Shown here in pieces: positions 51,405 to 58,752 of a stretch of 64,000 nucleotides of DNA. The position numbers and the translations under genes are program-made. The notes below the pieces were generated by a model. The model saw only the letters and a list, made by a program, of their open reading frames with translations. It made no database searches and was not told the DNA's origin. The DNA lies in contig JAFWRO010000035.1 of NCBI GenBank assembly GCA_017519885.1, positions 62,001-126,000 on the forward strand, written 5' to 3'. Position 1 is the stretch's first letter. Every line of letters starts with the position of its first letter. This stretch comes from Liminaster sp017519885 (GTDB lineage: Bacteria; Bacteroidota; Bacteroidia; Bacteroidales; UBA3663).

Positions 51405-51681
51405 AGCAGTTATTTCAAATATAAAACATCTTGCCCCGAATCCCCTCTCATTATCAGTATATTGTACGATTTTACACCTAAATAAATATAGCATCGATAA
51501 AATAGCAAAAACGATGGTTCTGATAATTTCGTAATTTCGGAATAACGGCATTACGAAATTAAGACATTCTGAAATAACGTCATTACGTCATTCCATTATA
51601 ACGAAAAGCCCCTCAACCCACATATATACATTGCAAAATGCCATGTTTTTCTGGCTTTCAATCGATTTTTTATCCATTTTC

Positions 51682-51712
51682 TTGGCAGAACCTATAAAAA
51701 TGCGTATCTTTG
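51682..51712 (+). promoter_or_regulatory. asd promoter
   Basis: TTG (51682-51684, preceded by C), 20-bp spacer, TATCTTTG (51705-51712), then a leader of about 62 nt. Confidence 0.7.
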
Positions 51713-51781
51713 CGCCCAATTTAAGCGCATCCTCTTCTCTTTGCGCATAAAGAAACATAATAACAAAATCAAATAAAAGAA

Positions 51782-52798
51782 ATGAGAGTAGCAATTGTTG
51801 GTGCCAGTGGCGCCGTGGGACAGGAATTCCTTCGCGTACTCGACGAACGCAACTTCCCTATCGATGAGCTTCTGTTGTTCGGCTCAAGCCGTTCAGCAGG
51901 TCGTACTTATAACTTCCGTGGCAAGGATATCGTTGTCAAGGAGCTCAAGCACGACACCGAGGACTTCAAGGGCGTAGATATCGCCTTCACTTCGGCAGGT
52001 GGTGGCACATCGAAGGAGTTTGCAGCCGACATCACGAAGTACGGTGCCGTGATGATTGACAACAGTTCTGCATTCCGCATGGACCCCGACGTACCCCTCG
52101 TAGTACCCGAGTGCAATGCCAAGGATGCGCTCGTTCGTCCAAAGGGAATCATTGCCAATCCAAACTGCACCACCATCATGATGGTTGTGGTACTGCAGTG
52201 CATTGAGAACATCAGCCACATCAAGAAGATCCGTGTAGCCTCATATCAGGCAGCATCAGGTGCGGGAGCCGCAGCCATGAAGGAACTGGAGACGCAGTAT
52301 CGCCAGGTACTCAACGGCGAGCCTGTCACCGTCGAGAAGTTTGCCTACCAGCTTGCCTACAACGTCATCCCGCAGATTGACGTCTTCACCGAAAACGGAT
52401 ACACCAAGGAGGAGATGAAGATGTACAACGAGACACGCAAAATCATGCACACCGATGCCCTTTGCTCGGCCACCTGCGTGCGTGTTCCATCTCTCCGCAG
52501 CCACAGCGAAGCCGTTTGGGTCGAAACCGAGGAACCTGTTAGCATCGAAGAGTTCAAGGAGGCTATCCGCAAGGGCGAGGGTGTCCAGCTCATGGACAAT
52601 CCCGAGAAAAAGGAATATCCGATGCCTCTCTTCCTCGCTGGCAAGGACGATGTTTATGTAGGACGTATCCGCAAGGATCTGGCTGACGACCACGGCCTCT
52701 CCTTCTGGCTCGTTGGCGACCAGATCAAGAAAGGTGCCGCCCTCAATGCCGTACAGATTGCTGAGTGGCTCATTGCCAATGGCGGTCTTAACAAATAA
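51782..52798 (+). CDS. asd: Aspartate-semialdehyde dehydrogenase
   Basis: A 338-residue enzyme reducing aspartyl phosphate to aspartate semialdehyde with NADPH, feeding lysine/diaminopimelate, threonine and methionine synthesis. The Rossmann start VAIVGASGAVGQEFLRVL, the catalytic Cys in NPNCTTIMM, the SYQAASGAGAAAMKEL stretch and a substrate-binding HSEAVWVETE block with the catalytic His are present. Normal length, monocistronic, with its own promoter and terminator. Confidence 0.96.
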   Translation: MRVAIVGASGAVGQEFLRVLDERNFPIDELLLFGSSRSAGRTYNFRGKDIVVKELKHDTEDFKGVDIAFTSAGGGTSKEFAADITKYGAVMIDNSSAFRMDPDVPLVVPECNAKDALVRPKGIIANPNCTTIMMVVVLQCIENISHIKKIRVASYQAASGAGAAAMKELETQYRQVLNGEPVTVEKFAYQLAYNVIPQIDVFTENGYTKEEMKMYNETRKIMHTDALCSATCVRVPSLRSHSEAVWVETEEPVSIEEFKEAIRKGEGVQLMDNPEKKEYPMPLFLAGKDDVYVGRIRKDLADDHGLSFWLVGDQIKKGAALNAVQIAEWLIANGGLNK

Positions 52799-52820
52799 GA
52801 ATTGACAGAAGTCATACTTG

Positions 52821-52856
52821 AAATAAGGAGTGAGCCAATCGGCTCACTCCTTATTT
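52821..52856. terminator. Bidirectional terminator between asd and the repeat-protein gene
   Basis: AAATAAGGAGTGAGCC, a 4-nt loop and GGCTCACTCCTTATTT: a perfect 16-bp stem with A/T ends on both sides. Confidence 0.88.
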
Positions 52857-54014
52857 TAGCATTAACTTTCCATCGCAAATCATCAAGCCCTTGTAACCTG
52901 CACCGACTCTCTGTCCCTGCAGGTTATATTTTCGGACATCACTCGCCTGTCGTTCTGATGACAGAGTCCGTATCGAAAGCATATTGGTCGTGTCGAACAC
53001 GGGACACCTTTCCCCAACCTTCCAGTGGCAGGCATCGGGAATGTCGGCGGCCACCCGATTCAATTCGTTGACCAGATCTTCGGAGGCAAACTCTTCGGCA
53101 GTGAGTTGTCGAATATTTTCGCCAAGCAATTCGGCACCAGTCCAAACCGGTTGTTTCGCCTCCTCGAGGGCAATCCAATAGCAGTTATCGACCTGGGCAT
53201 CGGCATGAACATCGAAAGCGAGCGAGCCATTGTTGCGACGCTTCACGCGCAGATAGACATAACTGATGCAGTTGTTCACCACGCACGAGTTTCCGTCCCT
53301 CACACCGATGCGCCCTACAAGGCCACCCATATCGTTCTTGCCAAAGACCCAGCCTTCGGCATAGCAGTTCTGCATCGTGGTAGTGCCTTCGAGGGTACCT
53401 GCCAGCAATCCGCCTTTCGAGCCACCGCCCTCGCTGTAGCAGCTATCCACGGCACAGTTGAGCAGTTCGCTATCGATTACCTGCCCAGCAAGCACACCGA
53501 ATTGTGCATTGGTCAGAAAATAGGAGTCAGTGATGCGTAGGTTCCTGATGCTGGCCCCTTTGCACATCGAGAAGAGTCCAACATAGGTGATACTTTGATC
53601 CCAAACATAAAGACCGCTGATAGTATGTCCTCCTCCATCAAACGAACCTTCGAAATAGGTGCTCACACCGTCCTTCACATGCCCACCGATGATAGGTGTG
53701 CGCTTGAAGACCGACGAGTCAGCCGGATAGTCGGCATACTCGTTTGGCCGCGTGGTTGGGACGATGCGCGTGAAAACCGAATCGTTGAACGTGATGTCGG
53801 TTGTCATCCGATAGAATACACCCTTTGTGCAGGAAGGATCTGCGTTCAGATCGGCAGCAAGTTTTGCCAGTTCTTCAGCTGTAGAAATAAGATAGGGACT
53901 CTCTTCGGTCCCATTACCGCCAGCATACGACGATGCGATGGTTTGGCCATCCCAACCCGAAGCCATCATATAAGCCGGGAGGAAGGACAATGCAAATAGT
54001 AGAAACTTCTTCAT
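52851..54014 (-). CDS. Exported GLUG-like beta-repeat protein
   Basis: A 387-residue secreted protein: signal peptide MKKFLLFALSFLPAYMMA, then the opening seen in many Bacteroidales surface proteins (GGNGTEESPYLISTAEELAK). GLUG-like beta-helix turns follow (ISGLYVWDQSITYVGLFSMC, GGLLAGTLEGTTTMQNCYAE, MGGLVGRIGVRDGNSCVVNN). It ends in the short tail RKYNLQGQRV...YKGLMICDGKLMLK. Such proteins are cell-surface or secreted; adhesion is a guess. A full-consensus promoter lies at 54086-54117, with array 2 beyond it. Confidence 0.75.
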   Translation of the reverse strand: MKKFLLFALSFLPAYMMASGWDGQTIASSYAGGNGTEESPYLISTAEELAKLAADLNADPSCTKGVFYRMTTDITFNDSVFTRIVPTTRPNEYADYPADSSVFKRTPIIGGHVKDGVSTYFEGSFDGGGHTISGLYVWDQSITYVGLFSMCKGASIRNLRITDSYFLTNAQFGVLAGQVIDSELLNCAVDSCYSEGGGSKGGLLAGTLEGTTTMQNCYAEGWVFGKNDMGGLVGRIGVRDGNSCVVNNCISYVYLRVKRRNNGSLAFDVHADAQVDNCYWIALEEAKQPVWTGAELLGENIRQLTAEEFASEDLVNELNRVAADIPDACHWKVGERCPVFDTTNMLSIRTLSSERQASDVRKYNLQGQRVGAGYKGLMICDGKLMLK

Positions 54015-54085
54015 TGGTAATTAATTTGGTTTGCATGTGTGATTAAACGAATCTTTCAAGGCTGGAAATCTGCGTCCAACCGCTG

Positions 54086-54117
54086 CAAAGATACAAACTA
54101 TTGTCCAAATCTCCAAA
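54086..54117 (-). promoter_or_regulatory. Promoter of the GLUG-like gene
   Basis: On the minus strand TTTG (54117-54114), 20-bp spacer, TATCTTTG (54093-54086). Full consensus; array 2 begins 54 bp further upstream. Confidence 0.8.
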
Positions 54118-54170
54118 TTTTCAGTACAAAAACTAATAATATTCGAAGGATAATCATCTTTTTTCGCCGT

Positions 54171-54576
54171 ATGACCTTTCTTGGCCAAGATTGGTTATTC
54201 TTCTGTGGGAGTATGACCTTTCTTGGCCAAGATTGGTCATGCGAAGATTGAAGCATACATATTTGATATTTGAAATTGTTATGCCGCGATGAAAGCATGA
54301 CCAATCTTGGCCATAATTGGTTATGCTCCGGTTGGAAAGAGCACTCTGTCGGCCGTCAGAGTGCTTGCTACGATAGAAGTATGACCAATCTTGGCCGAGA
54401 TTGGTTATTCTTCTGTGAGAGCATGACCTTTCTTGGCCAAGATTGGTTATGCTCCGGTTGGAAAGAGCACTCTGTCGGCCGTCAGAGTGCTTGCTACGAT
54501 AGAAGTATGACCAATCTTGGCCGAGATTGGTTATTCTTCTGTGGGAGCATGACCTTTTTTGGCCAAGATTGGTCAT
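54171..54576. repeat. Array 2: ten palindromes in exact 42-bp register, two families mixed
   Basis: Centres at 54184.5, 54226.5, 54268.5, 54310.5, 54352.5, 54394.5, 54436.5, 54478.5, 54520.5 and 54562.5: every step is exactly 42 bp. Units 5 and 8 carry GCACTCTGTCGGCCGTCAGA..., the same core as array 1. Units 1, 2, 4, 6, 7, 9 and 10 are of a second family, ATGACCWWTCTTGGCC with a matching right arm ending ATTGGTYAT. Unit 3 (54253-54284) has lost GGCC but keeps the GCATA...TATGC outer arms in register. Units 4-6 and 7-9 form a 126-bp higher-order repeat. The array lies between divergent promoters. Confidence 0.92.
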
Positions 54577-54727
54577 ACTACGAACGCGAAGAGCGAATTA
54601 AGGTTCAAGATTGATTTTCCGACAAAATCGATGCACACTTTTGATAATAATGTGCATTATCTACGTTCCAAAAGGGGCAAAAACGGGCATTTTGGAGGTA
54701 TAACCCGCTGAATTTCGCGTCAATTGC

Positions 54728-54758
54728 TTTGCTGGCTCATTTTTTTTGTATAACTTTG
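54728..54758 (+). promoter_or_regulatory. Promoter of the etf operon
   Basis: TTTG (54728-54731), 19-bp spacer, TAACTTTG (54751-54758), with a leader of about 75 nt. The 54577-54727 stretch shows no gene. Confidence 0.65.
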
Positions 54759-54839
54759 CATCGTTATTTAGAGCAATCGTTGTCATTATTCAAAAAAAGA
54801 AACAACAAAGAAACAATTTAAATATACATTATTTAATTT

Positions 54840-55721
54840 ATGGCACTAAAGATTATCGTACTTGCCAAGCAGGTACCAGACACCCGCAACGTGGGTCCTG
54901 ACGCCATGACTCCCGAAGGAACCGTCAATCGTGCTGCCCTTCCTGCAGTCTTCAATCCCGATGACCTCAATGCACTCGAGCAGGCACTTCGCCTTAAGGA
55001 GCAGTTCCCAGGTTCCACCGTTTCGGTCGTTACCATGGGTCTTCCCAAGTCTGCTGAGGTGATTCGTGAAGCGCTCTATCGTGGCGCTGATGCTGGTTAT
55101 GTAATCACCGACCGCTGCCTCGGCGGCGCCGATACCCTCGCTACCTCTTACACCATTGCCCAAGCCATCAAGAAGATTGGTGGATTTGACATCATCCTTG
55201 GTGGTCGTCAGGCCATCGACGGCGACACAGCACAGGTAGGTCCTCAGGTGGCCGAGAAACTTGGTCTGACCCAGGTGACCTATGCAGAGGAGATCCTTAG
55301 CCTTGACCCAGAAGCCAAGAAGGTTGTCATCAAGCGTCACATCGACGGTGGCGTCGAGACCGTTGAGGCTCCACTCCCACTCGTTGTCACCGTGAATGGT
55401 TCGGCTGCTCCCTGCCGTCCACGCAACGCCAAGCGCGTCATGAAGTATAAGAATGCTACAGCTCCTGCTGAGCGCACTCCCGAACAGGCTGAGAAATTGG
55501 CTGCAGCCATCGCTGTCAAGCCTTACCTCAACATAACTCAGTGGGGTGCTGCCGACATCGACGCCGACATGAAGCAGGTGGGCAAGACCGGTTCTCCAAC
55601 CAACGTGAAGACCGTGAAGAACATTGTCTTCAAGGCCAAGGAGAGCAAGACCCTCACCAGCAGCGATGCCGACGTAGAGGGACTGATTGTAGAATTGTTG
55701 AACGATAAGATTATTGGCTAA
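54840..55721 (+). CDS. etfB: Electron transfer flavoprotein, beta subunit
   Basis: A 293-residue small subunit of the heterodimeric ETF that carries electrons between an acyl-CoA dehydrogenase and other partners. It opens MALKIIVLAKQVPDTRNVGP and contains GGRQAIDGDTAQVGPQVAEK. In canonical respiratory EtfB this region reads DDDxNQTG; the DGDTAQVGP form is typical of electron-bifurcating ETFs that hold a second FAD. The PCRPRNAKRVMKYKNA region near residue 200 fits the loop that contacts the dehydrogenase. First gene of the operon. Confidence 0.95.
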   Translation: MALKIIVLAKQVPDTRNVGPDAMTPEGTVNRAALPAVFNPDDLNALEQALRLKEQFPGSTVSVVTMGLPKSAEVIREALYRGADAGYVITDRCLGGADTLATSYTIAQAIKKIGGFDIILGGRQAIDGDTAQVGPQVAEKLGLTQVTYAEEILSLDPEAKKVVIKRHIDGGVETVEAPLPLVVTVNGSAAPCRPRNAKRVMKYKNATAPAERTPEQAEKLAAAIAVKPYLNITQWGAADIDADMKQVGKTGSPTNVKTVKNIVFKAKESKTLTSSDADVEGLIVELLNDKIIG

Positions 55722-55725
55722 TAGT

Positions 55726-56769
55726 ATGAACAGCGTATTTGTATATTGCGAAATCGAAGGCAAGACCGTCAAGGACGTCAGCCTCGAACTCCTGACCAAG
55801 GGTCGCAAGCTCGCCAATACTCTTGGCGTACAGTTGGAGTGTGTCTGCGCCGGCTCTGGCCTCGATGGTATCGAGAACCAGGTGATGAAGTATGGCGTTG
55901 ACCGTGTACACGTCTTCGACGCTCCAGGTCTCTTCCCCTACACTTCCAATCCCCACACCGCCATTCTCGTCAACCTCTTCAAGGAGGAGGATCCTCAGAT
56001 CTGCCTGATGGGTGCCGACGTTGTGGGCCGCGACCTCGGTCCTCGCGTATCGTCTGCCCTCTTCAGCGGCCTTACCGCCGACTGCACCGAGCTTGAGATT
56101 GGTGATTTCGACATGAATGTTGGCTTTGATGCAAACATGAAGCCCATCTCTAAGCATTACGAGAACAAACTCTATCAGATTCGTCCAGCCTTTGGCGGCA
56201 ATATTGTTGCCACCATCGTCAACCCCGAGCATCGTCCACAGATGGCCACCGTGCGCGAAGGTGTGATGAAGAAGGAAGTTCTCGACGAGAACTACAAGGG
56301 CGAAGTGATTCGTCACGATGTTGCCAAGTATGTTCCTGAGACCGAATATGTAGTGCGTGTCCTCGACCGTCACGTCGAGAAGGCCAAGCATAACCTCAAG
56401 GGTGCTTCGATCATCGTTTCCGGTGGTTACGGCATGGGTTCGAAGGAGAACTTCGATATGCTCTTCGACCTTGCCAAGGAAATCCACGCCGAGGTAGGTG
56501 CCAGCCGTGCTGCCGTCGATGCCGGTTTCGTCGATCACGACCGTCAGATCGGTCAGACAGGTGTCACCGTCCGTCCAAAGGTTTATATCGCCTGCGGCAT
56601 CTCTGGTCAGATCCAGCACATCGCCGGTATGCAGGAGTCGGGCATCATCATCTCGATCAACAACGACCCCAACGCTCCCATCAACACCATCGCCGACTAC
56701 GTCATCAATGGCACCGTCGAAGAGGTTATTCCCAAGATGATTAAGTACTATAAGAAGAATTCTAAATAA
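55726..56769 (+). CDS. etfA: Electron transfer flavoprotein, alpha subunit
   Basis: A 347-residue FAD-binding ETF subunit. The C-terminal domain has the ETF alpha signature: SGGYGMGSKENF, GASRAAVDAGFVDHDRQIGQ TGVTVRPKVYIACGISGQIQH and SINNDPNAPI. The start at 55726 (MNSVFVYCE) is an ATG 4 bp after the etfB stop; a TTG at 55714 inside etfB would add four residues but is less likely. Operates with EtfB and the acyl-CoA dehydrogenase two genes downstream. Confidence 0.96.
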   Translation: MNSVFVYCEIEGKTVKDVSLELLTKGRKLANTLGVQLECVCAGSGLDGIENQVMKYGVDRVHVFDAPGLFPYTSNPHTAILVNLFKEEDPQICLMGADVVGRDLGPRVSSALFSGLTADCTELEIGDFDMNVGFDANMKPISKHYENKLYQIRPAFGGNIVATIVNPEHRPQMATVREGVMKKEVLDENYKGEVIRHDVAKYVPETEYVVRVLDRHVEKAKHNLKGASIIVSGGYGMGSKENFDMLFDLAKEIHAEVGASRAAVDAGFVDHDRQIGQTGVTVRPKVYIACGISGQIQHIAGMQESGIIISINNDPNAPINTIADYVINGTVEEVIPKMIKYYKKNSK

Positions 56770-56770
56770 G

Positions 56771-56947
56771 ATGAAAGCATTAGATTATCTACTCATCGTT
56801 GTCGTCTTGGCTTTCCTGGTTGCCAGTTATTTAACAGGCAGTGCAGAAGGAAAGGCTGGATGGAATGTTCTGGCAGTTCTGTGTTCCGCATGGTTCGGCA
56901 GTCGCATCGGTGGAAGAATCTATAAGAAAAATCACGAAAACAAATAA
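56771..56947 (+). CDS. 58-residue membrane protein within the etf operon
   Basis: Begins 1 bp after the etfA stop and ends 6 bp before the acyl-CoA dehydrogenase start. The product MKALDYLLIVVVLAFLVASY continues into a Gly-rich loop and a second hydrophobic helix (WNVLAVLCSAWFG), then a basic end KKNHENK. Two helices suggest a hairpin in the inner membrane. I know no named family. The tight spacing on both sides argues that it is real and co-translated, perhaps tethering or assisting the ETF/dehydrogenase complex. Confidence 0.72.
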   Translation: MKALDYLLIVVVLAFLVASYLTGSAEGKAGWNVLAVLCSAWFGSRIGGRIYKKNHENK

Positions 56948-56953
56948 GGAATT

Positions 56954-58666
56954 ATGGCAAATTTCTATACTGATCATCCCGAACTGAAGTTCGAGCTTGA
57001 GAATAATCCGTTGATGAAGCGCATCGTTGAACTCAAGGAGCGCAACTTTGCCGACAAGGATGCCTACGACTATGCTCCCCAAGACTTTGAGGATGCCCTC
57101 GATTCCTACGATCGCGTCTGCGAGCTCACGGGCGACATCTGCGCTAACATCATTGCACCCAATGCCGAAGCTGTCGATGCCGAAGGTCCTCATTGTGAGA
57201 ACGGTCGCGTGCGCTACGCTTCGAAGACCTACGAGAACCTTGATGCTACCGTCAAGGCTGGTCTATGTGGTGTCACCATGCCCCGCCGCTACGGAGGTCT
57301 CAACCTCCCCAGCACTGCCTACACCATCATCAACGAGATGATTGCCTCGGCCGATGCCGGCTTCGAAAACATCTGGTCGCTGCAGGACTGCATCGAGACT
57401 CTTTATGAGTTTGGTGACGAAGACCAACGTCAGCGTTTCGTTCCACGCGTCTGTGCCGGTGAGACCATGTCGATGGACCTTACCGAGCCCGATGCCGGCT
57501 CCGACCTGCAGAGCGTCATGCTCAAGGCTACCTGGAGTGAAGAGGACAACTGCTGGCTGCTCAACGGCTGCAAACGATTCATCACCAATGGTGACTCCGA
57601 CATCCACCTCGTGCTGGCACGTTCGGAGGAAGGCACCAAGGACGGCCGCGGCCTCTCGATGTTCATCTACGACAAGCGCCAAGGCGGCGTTAACGTTCGC
57701 CGCATCGAGAACAAGCTCGGCATCCATGGTTCTCCAACCTGTGAGTTGGTCTATAAGAATGCACATGCTGAACTTTGCGGAAGCCGCAAACTGGGCCTCA
57801 TCAAGTATGTCATGGCCCTGATGAACGACGCTCGCCTCGGCATTGCCGCACAGTCGGTCGGCATCTCGGCCGCAGCTTACGAAGAAGGTCTGGCTTATGC
57901 CAAGGATCGTCGTCAGTTCGGTAAGGAAATCATCAACTTCCCTGCTGTCTATGACATGCTGGCCATCATGAAGGCCAAGCTCGACGCAGGTCGCGCACTG
58001 CTCTACCAGACAGCCCGCTACGTTGACATCTACAAGTGCCTCGAGGACATCGAGCGTGAGCGCAAACTCACTCCCGAGGAGAAGAAGGAACTCAAGAAGT
58101 TTAGCAAGCTTGCCGACAGCTTCACGCCTCTGGCCAAGGGTATGAACTCGGAGTATGCCAACCAGAACTCCTACGACTGCATCCAGATCCATGGTGGTTC
58201 GGGCTTCATGCTCGAGTATGCCTGCCAGCGCCTCTATCGCGATGCTCGTATCACCTCTATCTACGAGGGTACCACCCAGCTCCAGACCGTTGCTGCCATC
58301 CGCTATGTCACCAATGGTTTCTACGGCGAAGTCATCAACGACCTTCTTGCCGAGACTGAGATTGCCGAGCAGTATGCTGGCCTCAAGGAGCGTGTCGTAA
58401 AGATGGCTGAGAAGTACAATGCCGCCGTTGCCAAGGTCGTTGACCTAAAGGACGACGAGTTCAAGGACTTCTGTTCACGTCACCTCTACGAGATGGCTGC
58501 TGATACCGTGATGAGCATCCTCATCCTCCGCAACGCCACTCAGTGCCCCGAGCTCTTCGAGAAGAGCGCTAAGGTATATGTGCGCTATGCTGCCGCCGAG
58601 GTAGAGAAACACGCCGACTTCGTAGCCGATGCTCAGCCTGCCGACCTCGACAACTATCGCAAGTAA
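56954..58666 (+). CDS. Acyl-CoA dehydrogenase family protein
   Basis: A 570-residue flavoenzyme, larger than the 380-residue short-chain type and with an extra C-terminal helical domain (about 470-570). FAD- and substrate-binding blocks: SMDLTEPDAGSDLQS, the RFITNGD segment, LGIHGSPTCELVYKNA and the IQIHGGSGFMLEYACQRLYR DARI stretch. The catalytic base is Glu438 in SIYEGTTQLQ. The acyl chain it uses is not evident. Being in the etfB-etfA operon it must pass electrons to or receive them from that ETF. AAGGA occurs before the ATG. Confidence 0.93.
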   Translation: MANFYTDHPELKFELENNPLMKRIVELKERNFADKDAYDYAPQDFEDALDSYDRVCELTGDICANIIAPNAEAVDAEGPHCENGRVRYASKTYENLDATVKAGLCGVTMPRRYGGLNLPSTAYTIINEMIASADAGFENIWSLQDCIETLYEFGDEDQRQRFVPRVCAGETMSMDLTEPDAGSDLQSVMLKATWSEEDNCWLLNGCKRFITNGDSDIHLVLARSEEGTKDGRGLSMFIYDKRQGGVNVRRIENKLGIHGSPTCELVYKNAHAELCGSRKLGLIKYVMALMNDARLGIAAQSVGISAAAYEEGLAYAKDRRQFGKEIINFPAVYDMLAIMKAKLDAGRALLYQTARYVDIYKCLEDIERERKLTPEEKKELKKFSKLADSFTPLAKGMNSEYANQNSYDCIQIHGGSGFMLEYACQRLYRDARITSIYEGTTQLQTVAAIRYVTNGFYGEVINDLLAETEIAEQYAGLKERVVKMAEKYNAAVAKVVDLKDDEFKDFCSRHLYEMAADTVMSILILRNATQCPELFEKSAKVYVRYAAAEVEKHADFVADAQPADLDNYRK

Positions 58667-58676
58667 TTGACAAAAG

Positions 58677-58732
58677 TGGTCGCTTCGCTCAAATCTCTTT
58701 TTTTATAGTAAGATTTTAGAGTGAAGCGACCA
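58677..58732. other. Long hairpin between the dehydrogenase and transporter genes
   Basis: TGGTCGCTTC and GAAGCGACCA, plus CTC/GAG, enclose an AT-rich loop that includes a run of seven T. No T-run follows the stem, so it may be an attenuator or a terminator of unusual shape. Confidence 0.5.
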
Positions 58733-58752
58733 TTCCCTTTAAAACTAATAGC

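Noticed and set aside
51345..51794. Two 68-residue minus-strand frames between MATE and asd
   Set aside because: No signal, domain or sensible promoter position; one overlaps the candidate sRNA promoter and the other the asd promoter and start.
54270..54614. 114-residue repeat protein across array 2
   Set aside because: The frame is open only because palindromes repeat every 14 codons; the opposite strand is equally open, and there is no start context or known domain.
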